From Septoria linicola (Eukaryota; Ascomycota; Dothideomycetes; Mycosphaerellales; Mycosphaerellaceae), in contig CP099429.1 of assembly GCA_024114885.1 (NCBI GenBank), positions 186,001 through 250,000 of the forward strand: 64,000 nt of DNA. The letters are read 5' to 3'. The notes under the pieces were generated by a model. The model saw nothing but the letters and a program-made list of their open reading frames with translations, was not told the DNA's origin and did not search any database. A program made the translations under genes and the position numbers. Below, piece after piece: positions 9,502 through 22,108 of the stretch (position 1 is the stretch's first letter; each line of letters opens with the position of its first letter).

Positions 9502-10799
9502 TGTGCTTGACTATTGTCCAGTAATGCCAGGTGGAGACGAGGTGGAGTTCAGATGGTCGAGGATGGTGAGCTCAAGGCGTGCAGGGTATACACAATATAT
9601 ATGGATCCAGCACACCTACCAGCAGTATAGTATTTGCAAGGCCCGGATGGTTCGCATAAGACGTGATCGGCCAGAACTGGTCGAAGGGCTGATAGTGCAT
9701 CTCGGAGCCGCCGCTCTAGAAAAGTCGTGGAAGCCCATGCTTCGGATTCAGCCAGTCTGCGACGAGACAAATCAAGCAGCCCTCATGCATGGTAGGTTTT
9801 CAACGTGGGCGGACTCGATTGTACCATACTGTCTATACCGGTTGTGAGCAAGCGTGCAAAGCTTAAGAGAGCTTTTGCGTGGCTGGGCACGCTCTCGGCT
9901 CCGAGCTTGATTTTAGACAAGCCTGGGCGCGCCAACACGCCCAGGCCGATGAAAACACGGCGAAAGCAGCCGAGAGGTCAGCTCACGCGATACAGGGCGT
10001 CGTGGTGCTATAGGACTATCATCTGCGAGGCTTCAGCCGTGGCTTGGTACATACTGCGAGGCACGCTTGCGTTTACCGAGGTGGCATGTCCATCGAGATT
10101 GCCCATTCCTTCAGCTCTCGTGGAAAGGACAGAGCGAGATCAGCACAAGGCGAGATCATGCCAGATTCGACTGATATGTTGGCGATCGGTTGTACTGACT
10201 TTCAGCAGAAGCGTGACTCTGGTGTCTTGCTAGCTCCATAGTCAATGGCGACAAGCTTTCACAACACTTCCCACTCTGCTCCGAGTGACATCTTGCAAGG
10301 CAGCTTAGACGCTGTAATGCTGTCGAGCCGAACGTCGCCTCGACACGCTCGATGTTGTAGCGCGGCGATATGCGCCCTCAGAGCATCGGTTGTACGGAAG
10401 CAAATGGTGTCCTGCTCAAATGTCCTTGCACACCGAGGCAGCGGAGGCTCATCTCTGGTATGCTTTGTTTCGGCTGGCAGCTGCACACTCTAGGCATACG
10501 TAGAGCTCGTGCTTGATAGGCTCAAATATATTGACCTTGTGTATGTCGCTACACTACAATAGAGGAGGCCTTGAAGCAGTGGACGTCGTATATACGTGTG
10601 TATTGCACAAGGACGGAAGAGTAGCAACAAGAGCGTGGCCTAGTTAGTAAGGTACCCACGCCAAGTGTGTCCTTGGCAGAGAGTGACAACTTGCGAAGTA
10701 AGACAAATGGGTATACTATGTTACAGCACATAAGGAAATGCGTTCTTCTTATACTGCAGGCTGAGCAGGAGCTTCAGACTCTGGCAAGAGTGTGCTTAT
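9502..10799. other. Intergenic, about 1.3 kb
   Basis: Separates the permease promoter (9502 upward) from the 3' end of the minus-strand photoreceptor gene. Frames up to 142 codons occur on the plus strand but carry no domain. Confidence 0.5.
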
Positions 10800-13736
10800 T
10801 CATCGCTGACCATACTTAGTCTTCGTGCGGTCCTGTCTTCCAATGTTAGCATCACTAGGACGATGAGCCAGCCAACTTCCACCACTTCGACTCGACTTCA
10901 ATGAGCCGGCTGTCTCATCGTCCTTGCTAGGCATGACGACCACGATCATCCACAGTCCAACATTTCCCTGCGATAGTAAGCAACCAGACCAACACGATGC
11001 GGACATAGCAAAACATACCGTGTGATGCATCAGCGGTGTGCAGTGCAGCCACCTCGTAGAGCTTTCGCCCTCGCCATCTTCGCTCAGACTCTTCAGCCAG
11101 CGAACTCTGGCTGTGACGACCTTCGCTTCTTGGAAAGCATTGTCGAGATCTTGCCGCATGCGCGCACCTCCGATGCGGTGGAGGAAGTGAGACTGCAGCA
11201 CACCAGGCGTTCGCAGGCTCCGCGACGCGAAGAGCACGCGTAGAGAAGGAGCTGGACGAATGAGGACATACTGTAGAGTGTGGTCAGTAAGAGCAGAACA
11301 CGGAAGATAATCGGAGACATACATGGCTGTACACGCCCGAGAGGTTGAGCTCGGTCAGTGGCGCTTCTGCAGGAATGTCCGGCATACTTGGTCGTGCTTC
11401 GAGCTCAGGTGTCTCTGGCTCGGAGTCTGAAGACGCCTCCGCAAGCAGAACACGAGTAGGTCCAGCCGAAGCTTTGCGCGAAGCAGCAGACTGGAGCTCA
11501 TGCTCGTAGCCCTTTTGCAGAATGCCTCCGTTGCTGCGGACCATGTCGAGCTCCTCTCCGTTCAACATCTCGCTGAGCGCTTTGACTGCTGTGGCCGGGT
11601 GCTGCTGATGGTCTTCCACGTATCCGTGATTCGGTTTCTGCTGCTCAACGAGTCGAGACAAGCTGTCCAAGCCACTGCAATTCTTGAGAAGTCCGGAGAC
11701 ATCGACTTGAGCTCCGAGGTAGTATCGAATGTTGCCTTGGCTACAGACAGATCAGCTTCCATTACCATAAACGTCGAGTATGCACATATGCTCACCTGTC
11801 CAGCAGCTGAGCATTCATCACCAGGGACAGGAAAGGACTCCCGTCACGACGATAGTTGACGAAGATCTCGGAGTGGTCACGTCCCTCATCCATTGAGATC
11901 GCAAAGCGTCGGCACGAGTCCACTGTCGTACCAGGACCTTGCATAAATCGACAATCGCGTCCTGTTGCCAAAGTCAGCATCGAACAAGCTGCACGTAGAT
12001 CGCACGTGGCCAGCCTCACCGAGGATGTAATCCATATTGCAGCCGGAGTGGCGTGTGAAGGCTGGAGAAGCTAGGATGATGGGGTTGTCTCGACGAGTTG
12101 GGTCAGTAATGCAGAATACTTCTGCTAGACCATGACTGGCTTCTCTCAGTGGTGCTGGCAGATTGCCTGTGACACGGCTCTGCATAACGGCTCTTACAAT
12201 GCCGATGTATGTCGATGCGATATACCTGCAGACATTCAACTTTGCATCAATATCGACGCCATAAGTCTGGCCAGGACTCACCAGTGAAGGTCATCTCCAA
12301 GCAGCTCCTTGAACGCCTGCTGCGCAGCATCGTGCAGTGGTCCGTCCGGGCAGCCAATCCAGGAGGATGGATGGCGCCTTCCCCAAGCTCTGTCGGGCGC
12401 TTTGATAGTACTTGAGTGAGCGAATTGGCGTACGTCGAGGCCCTAACAGCTTTGCAGGTATCCCAGTAGTATGCCAATAAAGGAAGGCGTGAAGGACGAC
12501 ATCTCCGAAGAAAAGTCGCAAATTTGAAGTGGAAATCTTTGTCCTGCGAACACATCAGCACCATTTACGCACGAGAAGTCGGCGAAACATACCTCAAGGA
12601 TGATCTGCAAGTGCTCGGAGCTGTAGAGCTGCTCCGCACGCTTCTCCAGAGAATACAGTTGCCTGTCCCAGTCATCGGCTGTGCGAGTGTTGGGGTTGAT
12701 AACATCCCAATTATCAGGATCGTCGCCAATATTCAGCTCAGTCTCAAGGACATCACTCTTGTCTGCAGAAGGGATCTGAAGCTGAGCTAGTGCTTCTGGG
12801 CCCAACTTGGATGGGGCGTTGACACTATAGGAAGAAGCAGATTCCGGTGGTGACAGAAGTCTAGTCTGAGGCGGCTGTGGAAACCTTTCGCTGTCAGATG
12901 CTTTGCCTGTCGAGTCGGCTGGTGTCGGAGGCCTGGACCTGCCACGAGGTCGATCGCTGACTTGTGTAGTAAAGGAGTGCTGCTTCGAATTGATGTCAGT
13001 AGGTCGTGTCCTGCTTTTCTGTTGCGGTTTGTGCGCCGCGGGCTGCTGTTGGCTGCTGTTGCTACTATCGAATGTCAGGAGCCGCGAAAAAAAAGTACGA
13101 ACGATAGAGCGCTTCCCTACCTCAGACGGCCAAGTACTGGACTTTCGGTGCCCATTTATGCTCCAGTCATATTCGGTGGCGGCGGTAGTGGAGATACTGG
13201 AGTCTGCGGTCGAAGTAGATCATCGTCGAATGCCAGACCAGAGCCCAGCGATATGCCATCATGATCGATGGTAGACTTGTTCTGGAAATTTCTATCTCGA
13301 GCATCTGCATCACGGGCGGTACGCTGTTGCTCATATATCGGAGCATCTCTATGGGCGCTCGATACTCGCTCTGGGACTGGCATCGGCGTGTATGTCGGAA
13401 GATCCTTGCGAGTGGGCAGAGCAGAATAGCTCAAGCCTTCCTTGGCGCCCCATCGCTGCTGGGAATGCTCAGGAAGTGGCAATCTTGGCAGACTGTTAAC
13501 AGACGTATTCGCCTACACCGGCTTCTGTTAGCTAAAGGGCCCAAGGCCAGAAGTTTGACCAAATCGCTCACATTCTTTTGACTCTGCAATGAGCTCACAA
13601 TCTCATCGACGCTGGGCAGATTCTCGGCCAGAGCGTCGTCGGAACGTGCATACTTCAACCCTCGTTTGCGGAAAGGCGCGAACTTGTGCAACAATTTCTG
13701 AGAGGATTTGGTCGAAGATGCCTCCATCGTGGACAT
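10800..13736 (-). CDS. RGS-LOV-PAS blue-light receptor (BcLOV4-like), in-frame stop in the N-terminal linker
   Basis: Nine introns can be placed by eye: 13513-13571, 13065-13120, 12544-12592, 12390-12433, 12226-12281, 11962-12019, 11741-11795, 11271-11322 and 10968-11018. The order is an RGS-like domain (SSEHLQIILE joined to DKDFHFKFATFLRRC, then AYYWDTCKAV), a LOV domain (GLAEVFCITDP, the flavin-adduct motif GRDCRFMQGP, then NYRRDGSPFLSLVM and GAQVDVSGL), and a second PAS-like domain (YVLIRPAPSLRVLF, STRWLHCTPLM). The cysteine of GRDCRFMQ is the residue that forms the flavin adduct in LOV photoreceptors. RGS-LOV proteins of this layout are known fungal blue-light receptors that move to membranes. 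Oddity: an in-frame TAA at 13156-13158 separates the N-terminal part (from the ATG at 13736) from the RGS-LOV part, followed directly by an ATG at 13155 that could start a shorter protein. The intron at 12390-12433 is the least certain. Confidence 0.85.
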
Positions 13737-16382
13737 AGCTTTGTGTAAGAGATATGTGATGTTGCGCCTAGGAGATCTGCTCCTAGTCAGGCGGCCTGCG
13801 ACCAGCTCTTGTACCAATATAGGTGTGCAAAGGTGCGTAGCATAGCAGCAAGACTGCCTTCAGGGTACAGTCCACCTCCGTCATTGCTAGCATAGGTCAA
13901 TATATGAATATTTAGGTAGCTTCTAGCATTGCCCAGCTAGGTCTGAACGGCCACGAGTAGTCCAAATGTGGTCATTCAGAACAACGGTACACTAGTGAGT
14001 GTAGTCTCGGCAGCCACTCCTCTTGTGCCTGCTATTGCTCTACCATGTCTAATAGGGCAGAGCGATCGCTGTGTTGCTCATACATCGGTACACGTCGTTG
14101 GTGTAGTCAAGTCTAGGCATTCGGTTGACCGGGAGCTCTGCGCACGTACAGCGTTGACTGCGCATAATGATTCTGCTGTACTGGTCTAAGCCGTAGCTTG
14201 GGAATTCGCTCCTGAGCGATCATTCGTTCAATGAGGCAGCAGCATTTACAGACCAAAATGCGGTCATATTGTGCGCATGGGTGTTTGCAGCTCTACACGC
14301 ATTTGCCAGAGCTGCAATGTGCGAATTTGACGACGTTGCCCCAAAGCAAAGCGCATGCGAAGCGAACATGACTCGCAGCATGCCCAATCTGGCTTCACTA
14401 TGTTTCCACCCGAGGAAGTGCGCGTCTTCGCGTCCTCGAATTTCCGCAGAGAGGACCAATAGAGGGCTATTGCGAACAGAAGCTGCCCACGCAAGAGTCG
14501 ATAGCATTTCCCAAGTGCGGTAACTAGGGCAGCTACCAAGATCAGGGTTCCGGTAGTTATAACGACCACTATGGGGATGTGCCGGCGCCTATTGACGTTG
14601 GCCAAATTAGGAAAACGCGTGGGCGCCAGGCGAGGAGTCGTCACCGAGGTGGTCAGCAGAAGTGTAGACGCGAGGTACTGATCGACGACGCGTTCCTGAT
14701 TTGCGGTGCTTTTGCCAGCTTCTCCAAAATTGATGTGCAGCACTTTTAGGGAGCGCGGTTCCTTCGGCGGGGGACTCTTGCACGACATCGCTGAATTGCT
14801 GCTGTGAATGACTGTCAATGGTAGATCGGCTTATGTGTCGGAGCGGCGCAACATGGTCAGGTCGAGCTGTCACAAGTGATTATATCAGTAGGGCATCTTG
14901 CCCTCCTTCTCCCGTGACATCACGCGTAAGATCACGCGTAAGATGTCGATAGCCACAACTGCGAAATGCCACACACTTGATGAAGAGTACAACACGTAAA
15001 GCCGGTAGTAGCTGATTGGTAGTAGAACGAATCTCGCGTTCCATGTCTGCAAAGGTGCAAAAGCGGCGAACTTTCCGCCAAGAACGGCAAGAAGTGGGGC
15101 CATACCACAAAGCTGACCGGACAGCCGATTCACGAGACACAGGTCGCAGCCGCAATGTCGAACCATGATGGCAGTAACCAGAAGTTTCAATCAATCAGCC
15201 TTTCAAAAAAATTCCCCAAAACCTCCCACGTAGGAGGCCCATACAGCTGCCCTGCCCTCAATTTCTGCTTAGGGTTTACTAAATAAATCAGTGGGACGAC
15301 AGCGACATCGTCAAATCTGGGCAGAAACACAGTCTGAAGAGACGAAACCCTTTTGAATATATCACTTGGATCGTTTGTACAGTTTCGGAGCATTCCGCGG
15401 CGCTCTGCAAGTTCAGCGTCGATATTTCTGAATTAACTCAATTCCCAATATTGACCTTTTCAGAGACTCTGCACGAAAGACTGTGTGATACGATTCTGTC
15501 TTACGACACACACCAAAGCACAATCGATTTATCTGACAGCATAATTGCCAGCAAGCTCGTGACGTGTACCATAAGTCTACTCAATCAACACATTCACCAA
15601 AGTCCATAGCTTGCAGGTAGACTCATAAAGTACTTGAGCGAACACTGCCTTTTCATTGCCATTCTTCTGCATCTCGAACTACTAATAGCCAAGCACACAC
15701 ATCACTTCACCACTCCGGCACATCTCAGAAGACCAGCTACGCAATGAGTTCCGCCATTAAGTTCTGTTCAACGTCCTTGATCATTCGAAGTACACCGACT
15801 TGTCCCAGCTGTGGAAGGGTGTTCTGGTTTGGAGGATCGAATTGTCCTGGGAACAAGCGTTGATCTAGCGAATATCTCCGAGAGAGCGGTTGCTTCTGAT
15901 CGTATTGGTCATTTAAGTAACGGCTGAGAACCTTGCTTAGGTGGAAACATCAGTGCTTCATGCAGTCGTAGCGTGTAGTACGTTGATCTATATTCTAGCC
16001 ACCAGGGCACAAGCGCATGCAGCGCCTTTTGCTCACATCGTGTAGTTACTCCGAGCTTCTGTCCGTGACCTCGGCTCTCGCTGTCTTGTCGCACTCCGCA
16101 GGTCTGACATTGGTAGCACTTGGACGAAGCATGACTCCTGTGCTTCAAGTCGAGTTCGGCTCAGATGCTCCATCGCGAGGACTTCTCCCTCTTTGTCAGC
16201 GCCCGCTGCTGAATGGCCCATTGCTTGCCTATCTCTCGCTGGTGTGCGCTCCACTTGGCGCGTCGCTGGTCAGGGGTGTTGCAGCGGTACTCGCGCCACG
16301 CTTGGAGCTGGTCAGGAGCCACTCTCTCATCGCCGTACCATAGCACGCCGCAGAGTGTGTAAGGTCGACTTCCTTGCCCATT
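13737..16382. other. Long intergenic stretch with only weak ORFs
   Basis: About 2.6 kb. A minus-strand frame at 14264-14818 contains one strong hydrophobic run (HIPIVVVITTGTLILVAALV) but starts at a non-ATG codon and matches nothing I know. A 12-base unit (ATCACGCGTAAG) is repeated twice in tandem around 14921-14945. A small cysteine-containing ORF is listed separately at 15744. Confidence 0.45.
15744..15863 (+). CDS. Possible 39-residue cysteine-containing small protein
   Basis: An ATG after a CA-rich, G-poor leader opens a 39-codon frame ending in TGA. It contains a CxxC knuckle (TCPSCGRVFWFGG) and further cysteines near both ends (KFCSTS, NCPGNKR), which could suggest a small metal-binding fold. 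I do not recognise a family and there is no visible partner. It may also be the first exon of a longer gene or chance. Confidence 0.2.
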   Translation: MSSAIKFCSTSLIIRSTPTCPSCGRVFWFGGSNCPGNKR

Positions 16383-17278
16383 CTAAGGTCCGAGTCTCTG
16401 TGTGCTGCCGATAGGCCCTGCCGCTGCGGCTCGTCCATCCTCCATAGTTCCCAGTACTGATGTCGATCCTGCGCTCCTCGTGCTAGGCAGCACGCCGTAC
16501 CGTCCATACGTCTTTTGGTCCACGCTGACATAATGCGGCAATCTGCCTAGCAGATTCAGCTTTCCCTCTACCCATCTCAAAATCTTGTCATGCGGCGCGA
16601 GGAATCTGATCCAGCCGACACCCCAGAGATAGCCTACAGCTGCTCCACATAGATGCCCGAGAAGACTCGTGCCTGGAACCAAGAACCAGACGAGCAAGAT
16701 GCCGAAGATTGGTGTGACCCACGTGGGAATGCCGAAGCCTCCGAGGACGAATTCCGGATTGGCTTTGTACAGCTTGATTGATTCATTGGCGAGAAGCAGG
16801 AAGACCCAGATGGAGCTTCCCACGACGCCGGTGTTCAGGTGGAAGAGGAATCGTTCAAGGAAAGTGTAGATGAGGCCGGGGATGAGGCCGAACGGTCCCG
16901 TGAAGAGGATGAAGGTGGTGATTGTGCCATGTTCGGCTTCGAAGCGTTCGAGGAGCGGGATGAGGGTGAAGAGGTTGAGGAGGAGGTGAAAGAGGGATTT
17001 ATGGATGAGCGGGAAGGTATTCAGTCGGTATACTGTGATATTGGCAGGTCAGCTGTGATTCTGCGCAGAGGACTGGTGTAGATGTCCTTCTTACATGATT
17101 TGATGCCAATCTGCTCAGGAATCAAGGCTCCCCAGAAATGTAGCGTCGCTCCCCAGTAGAGATTGGCGAGATAAAAGAGGACAATGACGAGTGAAAGGCC
17201 TCTCGTCGCTAAGGGGAGGCGCACGAAGAATGATCGTATCCGCCGCGCATCGGGAATGTACTGCGAGTAGGCGGCCAT
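16383..17278 (-). CDS. rbd2: Rhomboid-family intramembrane serine protease (Rbd2-like)
   Basis: Two exons, 17095-17278 and 16383-17032, joined over a 62-nt GTAAGA...CACAG intron (17033-17094); together they give 277 residues. I start at the ATG at 17278 because the frame further upstream opens only with TTG. Hydrophobic segments include LSLVIVLFYLANLYW, the loop-1-like region after FPLIHKSLFHLLLNLFTL, and the catalytic segment VGSSIWVFLLLA, which holds the GxS serine. The paired histidine is in LLGHLCGAAVGYLWG. Rhomboids cleave membrane proteins within the bilayer. The fungal Rbd2/RbdB group sits in the Golgi and, in several fungi, takes part in processing the sterol regulator SREBP. Both catalytic residues are present, so it should be active. 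Group assignment rests on overall layout. Confidence 0.85.
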
Positions 17279-17800
17279 TCGTGTCAAAAGACCTGCGACT
17301 CGGCCTGCTCAGCAAGAAAATATCGTGTATTGGCGAGTGTTGTGGGATGCAATGACAACTTCTCAATTCATGAGAGAAATGTCATGCGAGCACCTTCCCA
17401 GCACTGCGGACGAGAGATGCGAGGTGCAAAGAAGGCGCGACAGCCACGCGAGGAGCATCCTTGTTCCGAGGCTGCCGAGAGGATCACAATGTCAACTTCA
17501 CCACCCAGACATCATCTACATGCATTGGCTGTTGTACCGGCAGCCAACACGAAACATGCCTTCGACACGTCTCACGCGTGGCTCGGCGGCCTCTCCGTGG
17601 AAAACGCGGCGTTGTTTGGCTGCCGCATGTGAAGAATAGAGTTCTTGTTCTTGTATTCAGTCTACCATCCGAGTCTGGATCGTCTGTCTTGGCCGGATCG
17701 GCGATAGCGACGTATGTTGTCGACCACAGCCCTACCGCCACAAAGATGTGCTCGCATTCACTGACAAGCAACGACACGGCGATCTGATGTTGCGCCCGCC
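17279..17800. other. Divergent promoter region, rhomboid gene and histidine kinase
   Basis: No gene seen. The rhomboid gene (minus) and the kinase (plus) are transcribed away from this interval of about 0.5 kb. Confidence 0.5.
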
Positions 17801-20800
17801 ATGTGGTCGGAAAGCGAGGCACCGACTGTGGAAGACATCTTCGCCATTCTGAGGCTTCGTGACAAGGATTGGCTGCGGGAGACTCTTCGAGAACGTTATG
17901 ATACTCTGCAGTCTGCCTACGATGCACCATCTAAAGGTAGAGCGAGGAACTTGAAGCACAAGAGGGAGTCCACGGATGACTCCGCAGCAGAGACTCTGCT
18001 ACCTGCTCGCCATGCAGACATAGGACCATACGACCTTACGGCAGCTGCGATCAGACCGAATCATGTCGTGTCAAACCACATCACAGCTCTCCGGGCTCTG
18101 GAATGGTCAGCGACTGATCTGGGGCCTATGTCGACATGGTCCGCGCAGTTGAGGCGCAACGTCAATTTCCTACTTGTAGACCCTCGTGCTGCTGTGCTGT
18201 ACTGGGGCCCCAATAGAACCATGATCTACAACGAACCCTATTCAGTGGTGCTGGCCGACAGACACCCATGGGCGATGGGGAAGACTTGCAAAGAGGTTTG
18301 GCCCGAGGTTGCAGGTCGCGAACTTGCAGACGCTTTCGCCAAAGCTGATGCAACTGGACAGGCTAGCCGGGGTGATCGAGCTCCCCTCTTCATTACCAAG
18401 CGCGGGTTTCTCGAAGAGATGTACGGCGACTGGAGCATCCTGCCGATCATTGGCAGCGATGGCAATCTCGGCTACTACAATACCGTGCTTGACTTGACAG
18501 ACCGTGTTCACGAAGAGCGACAAATGGCTACATTGCTCAAACTCGAGAGGCAGACTGCAGATTCAAGAGGGCTTCAAGAATTTTGGCCGTCCGTGTTGGA
18601 GGGCCTGGAGCCAAACAGAGAGGAGGTTCCATTCGCAGCACTGTACTCGGCTGTAGCGCGGTCTATGCCGCACAACTCGCGAACCACTTCAATCTCAAGT
18701 TCTGGTGGCCTTCAGGACCCAAACTCTATCCTGTCCACGCGGTCGTGGTCACTCGAGGGAGCTCTGGGCGTCACTTCAAGTAGTCACGCCTTTCCTAGCC
18801 AGATTGATTCTGAATGGGCGACGCAGCACCTAACTTGTTCCAGGACTGCATGCTCACCGGCAAAACACAAGTCCTGCAGATTCAGCCCACTTCTACCATC
18901 TATACTGCAGCAAAAAGCCGCGCTTATGGCGATCAGTGTAACACAGCTGTGCTACTTCCGCTCGGCAGAGCGCAGGATGGTGATGCAGTCGGCTTCTTAG
19001 TGCTCGGCCTCAGCAGTCGGCGATACTATGACCTGAACTACAAGCAATTCATTCGACTTCTCACAAGACAGCTGTGTAGTACATTGAATGCCGTTCGGCA
19101 CGCTGAAGAGGATGCCCATAAAGCCAACATGCAAGCTGAACTAGCAGCGTTGGATCGAATGCTGCTGTCTGAGAAGCTTGCACTGACACAACAGCAAGCT
19201 CGGGATAACGAGCAAAGATTTCGCTCAATTGCTTCTCACATGCCCATGGCCATGTATGAGGTCGCACCTTCAGGCGACTTATTGTACGCCAACGATTCCT
19301 ACTACGAGTTGTTGGGCGTGCAGCCCGACCAGCTGTCGCCCTACTTCTGGGTTGATATGATTCATGAAGAAGACAAGTCAATATACGAGCAGGGCTGGAG
19401 TCAGTTAGTATCCGGCGAATCAGTACGCTATGAAGCCCGTCTGAAGCAAAAGTTCATTGCTGGAGATGCTCTGAGTGGCGAGACTATTGAAGCAGAGACG
19501 TGGTTTCTTTCTGCTGCATATTGTGTCAAGTCCGAAGATGGCAGTGTGTCATGCATTCAGGGCGTGCTACTGGACATCAGCCGACAAAAGCTTTTGGAGA
19601 CGTACCAGGCGAAGAGACTGGAGGAAGCGATGGAACTGAAGAGGCAGCAGGAGCACTTCATGGTGTGTAAAGCATTTCGGCTCGGCGAGCGTGAATTACA
19701 CTACTGACTGCAACACTATAGGACTTTGTAGGACACGAGATCCGAAATCCCCTATCGGCCACGAGTCTGTGCGCCAGCTCGATACAGGTAACGCTGGAAG
19801 ATTTGCTCAAAAACACCAGCCTAGAAGATACGACAGAGTCCATCACCATCGACACCGAGACGATACGAAGCCAGATTGAGAACACAGAAATCATCACGAC
19901 ATGCATTCAGCACCAAAAACGAATCATCGACGATATCCTCACACTCAGCAAGCTGGATTCCAACTTGCTCGTGATCACGCCATGCGAAACGAATCCGAGC
20001 GATCTGATCGCCCAGTCACTGCGCCTTTTCGACGCAGAAGGACAAGCTGCTGATACGCAGCTCCGATTTGTGATTGACAAGACGTATCAGGATTTAGATG
20101 TGGACTGGGTCATGCTTGATCCCAGCCGGCTGCTACAGATACTGATCAACCTCATTACGAATGCCATACGATTTAGCAAGAACGAGCTGACTCGAACCAT
20201 CACTGTCACTCTGGCAGCGACTTCATCGAGGCCACAGAGCTCTGTTGCTGGAATTCATTACCTTCATCAGCCCCACGCCACGCCTGAACAAGATGAAGAT
20301 AATGAAGATTCGGTATATCTGTTGGTGGCTGTCAGCGATACTGGCTGCGGCATGAAGGCTGACGAACTCGAGAGGATCTTCTTGCGATTCCAGCAATCGT
20401 CGCACAAGACACACATCGAGTATGGAGGCAGTGGGCTGGGCCTCTTTATCTCTCGAGAGTTGGCCAGGCTTCAAGGCGGGCAGATTGGCGTCCATTCTCA
20501 GCATGGTGTAGGATCCACGTTTGAGTTCTATATCAAAAGCCGAAGATGCGATGCACCGAAACCTACGAGTGCTCGTCTGGCGGTGGACGATGCGAAACGA
20601 CGGCGTGCTAGTGTTCAGCACGGCAGCAGTGCGCGGCGGATTCCGAACCAAGCTGCACACAACGACCATCCAACACACATACTGCTTGTGGAAGATAATG
20701 TGAGTATACTCGACCTCACAACGTGAAGACCATCACTGACGACATGTAGCTCGTCAATCAGAAAGTGATGGACGGCCAGTTGCGCAAAGCAGGCTACCAA

Positions 20801-21136
20801 GTGCACCTCGCCAACCACGGCGGCGAAGCGCTCGAACACATTCGCAGATCTCAGTTCTGCCGAAGCGAGGGCATCGCGCTGGATGTCGTGTTGATGGATA
20901 TTGAGATGCCGGTGATGGGAGGACTCGAGTGCACACAGAAGATGCGGAGCATGGAATCGAGGGGAGAGATGATGGGTAGACATTTGCCGATTGTGGCTAT
21001 TACGGCGGGAGCCGGAGGCGAGCAGCAGACGCAGGCGTTGGATGCTGGGATGGATGCTGTTGTCACGAAACCGTTTCAGATGAGTGAGCTGTTGGGTGTG
21101 GTGAGGAGGTTGTGGAACTTGTGGAGGGAGGAATGA
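17801..21136 (+). CDS. Hybrid histidine kinase with PAS sensors and C-terminal receiver
   Basis: Exons 17801-18779, 18827-19662, 19722-20699 and 20750-21136 sum to 1,059 codons plus stop. The N-terminal sensor (YDLTAAAIRPNHVVSNHIT region, then LGPMSTW, YWGPNRTMIYNEPY) is a PAS-like module common in fungal kinases. A GAF-like stretch follows (AVLLPLGRAQDGDAVGFLVL), then a second PAS (FRSIASHMPMAMYEVAPSGD). The kinase core has the H box DFVGHEIRNPLSA, the N box LINLITNAIRFSKNE, and G boxes DTGCGMKADE and GGSGLGLFISREL. The receiver starts ILLVEDN, carries the phospho-acceptor Asp in VVLMDIEMPVMGG, and the conserved Lys in VTKPFQMSE. Such kinases relay phosphate through an HPt protein to response regulators, often upstream of the HOG MAP kinase. 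Intron 1 (18780-18826, donor GTAGTC) is inferred from a frame change; a real frameshift there is the alternative. Confidence 0.88.
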
Positions 21137-22108
21137 GTCGAGACTCCCCCCACTCATCACGGGAGTAGATTGGTGTGATGTCGAGGTACTAGTGTACGTT
21201 CGTCGAGGATGGACGACTTGACAGTTGTCGCAATGGTACATCCCGTTCGCCTGCACTGGGCTCTAACTAATTCTGCTTTCCATCCGGCGTACGAAGGCTT
21301 TTCGAGATGGTGCTTGCGACAGAAGCATGTGGAAAGATGTCCAGACAGCGCGCGTGTTGCCTGGCGAACACGGCCAGCGCATGGTCGTGGTGTCACCGCG
21401 TCTGCACAGTCACCTCGTCAGCCGGTGGAAGAGTGGAAAACCGGGCGGCCGAGAAATAAGGTTGCAGTTGCATCGGCGTGGGCATCCCGCAGAGCGTCGT
21501 CGAATGACGTCGGGCAGTTGCCCCGGCAAAGTCGCTTAGTGTAAACAGTCGCATCGTAATTATGTATGTACGTGCAGAGGAGGCTGGGGTCCAGCCACGT
21601 CTCCGACCTCACTGATTTCCGCGACGAGCACAATTCATCGGGGGCAAGGGACGCATACGCATACGCAGCAGTTGCAGTATCGGCAGTGGAAGGACAATTC
21701 AGAGCTAAGCTACTCTCTTCCCTCTCACACATTCCACACTCGGACAACTCCACCACGACAAAGCGATTGTATGCGCACAGGTTGACTATTCAAGCAATAC
21801 CACTACTCCCACCTCGACACTCGTGCCTTCCTTCTCCAACTGATCTAAGACATTCCGATCGTCTTCATCGACATCCACACACCGACAGACACTCGCTTGA
21901 CAACTCCAACACCACGACAGCATCTCTGTACCACATCGATACCCGAGCATTCGTTGAACAAAGGGCCATTGTCTGTCTGCCTGTCTGCCTGTCTGCATTC
22001 CACACCTTCCCAACTCCTCGGCCGCCGGGCCGCTGGAGCTCGACTATCGACGACAACGAAGAGAACATTCATCCAGACAGCCGGTAGACCGTCTCTACCA
22101 ACACCGCC
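21137..22108. other. Intergenic, promoter and leader of fig1
   Basis: No domain-bearing frame. The last 500 bases are C- and A-rich with few Gs, like a fungal 5' leader, and include a TGTC/TGCC tandem stretch at 21971-21996. Confidence 0.45.
21971..21996 (+). repeat. Short TGTCTGCC-type tandem repeat
   Basis: About three imperfect eight-base units in the presumed leader of fig1. Confidence 0.6.

Noticed and set aside
14264..14818. 184-codon minus-strand ORF with one hydrophobic segment
   Set aside because: Non-ATG start, basic low-information sequence and no known family; one hydrophobic run is not enough.
14915..14950. Possible CRISPR-like or regulatory repeat (tandem ATCACGCGTAAG)
   Set aside because: Only two adjacent copies, and this is a eukaryotic genome; treated as a chance short duplication.
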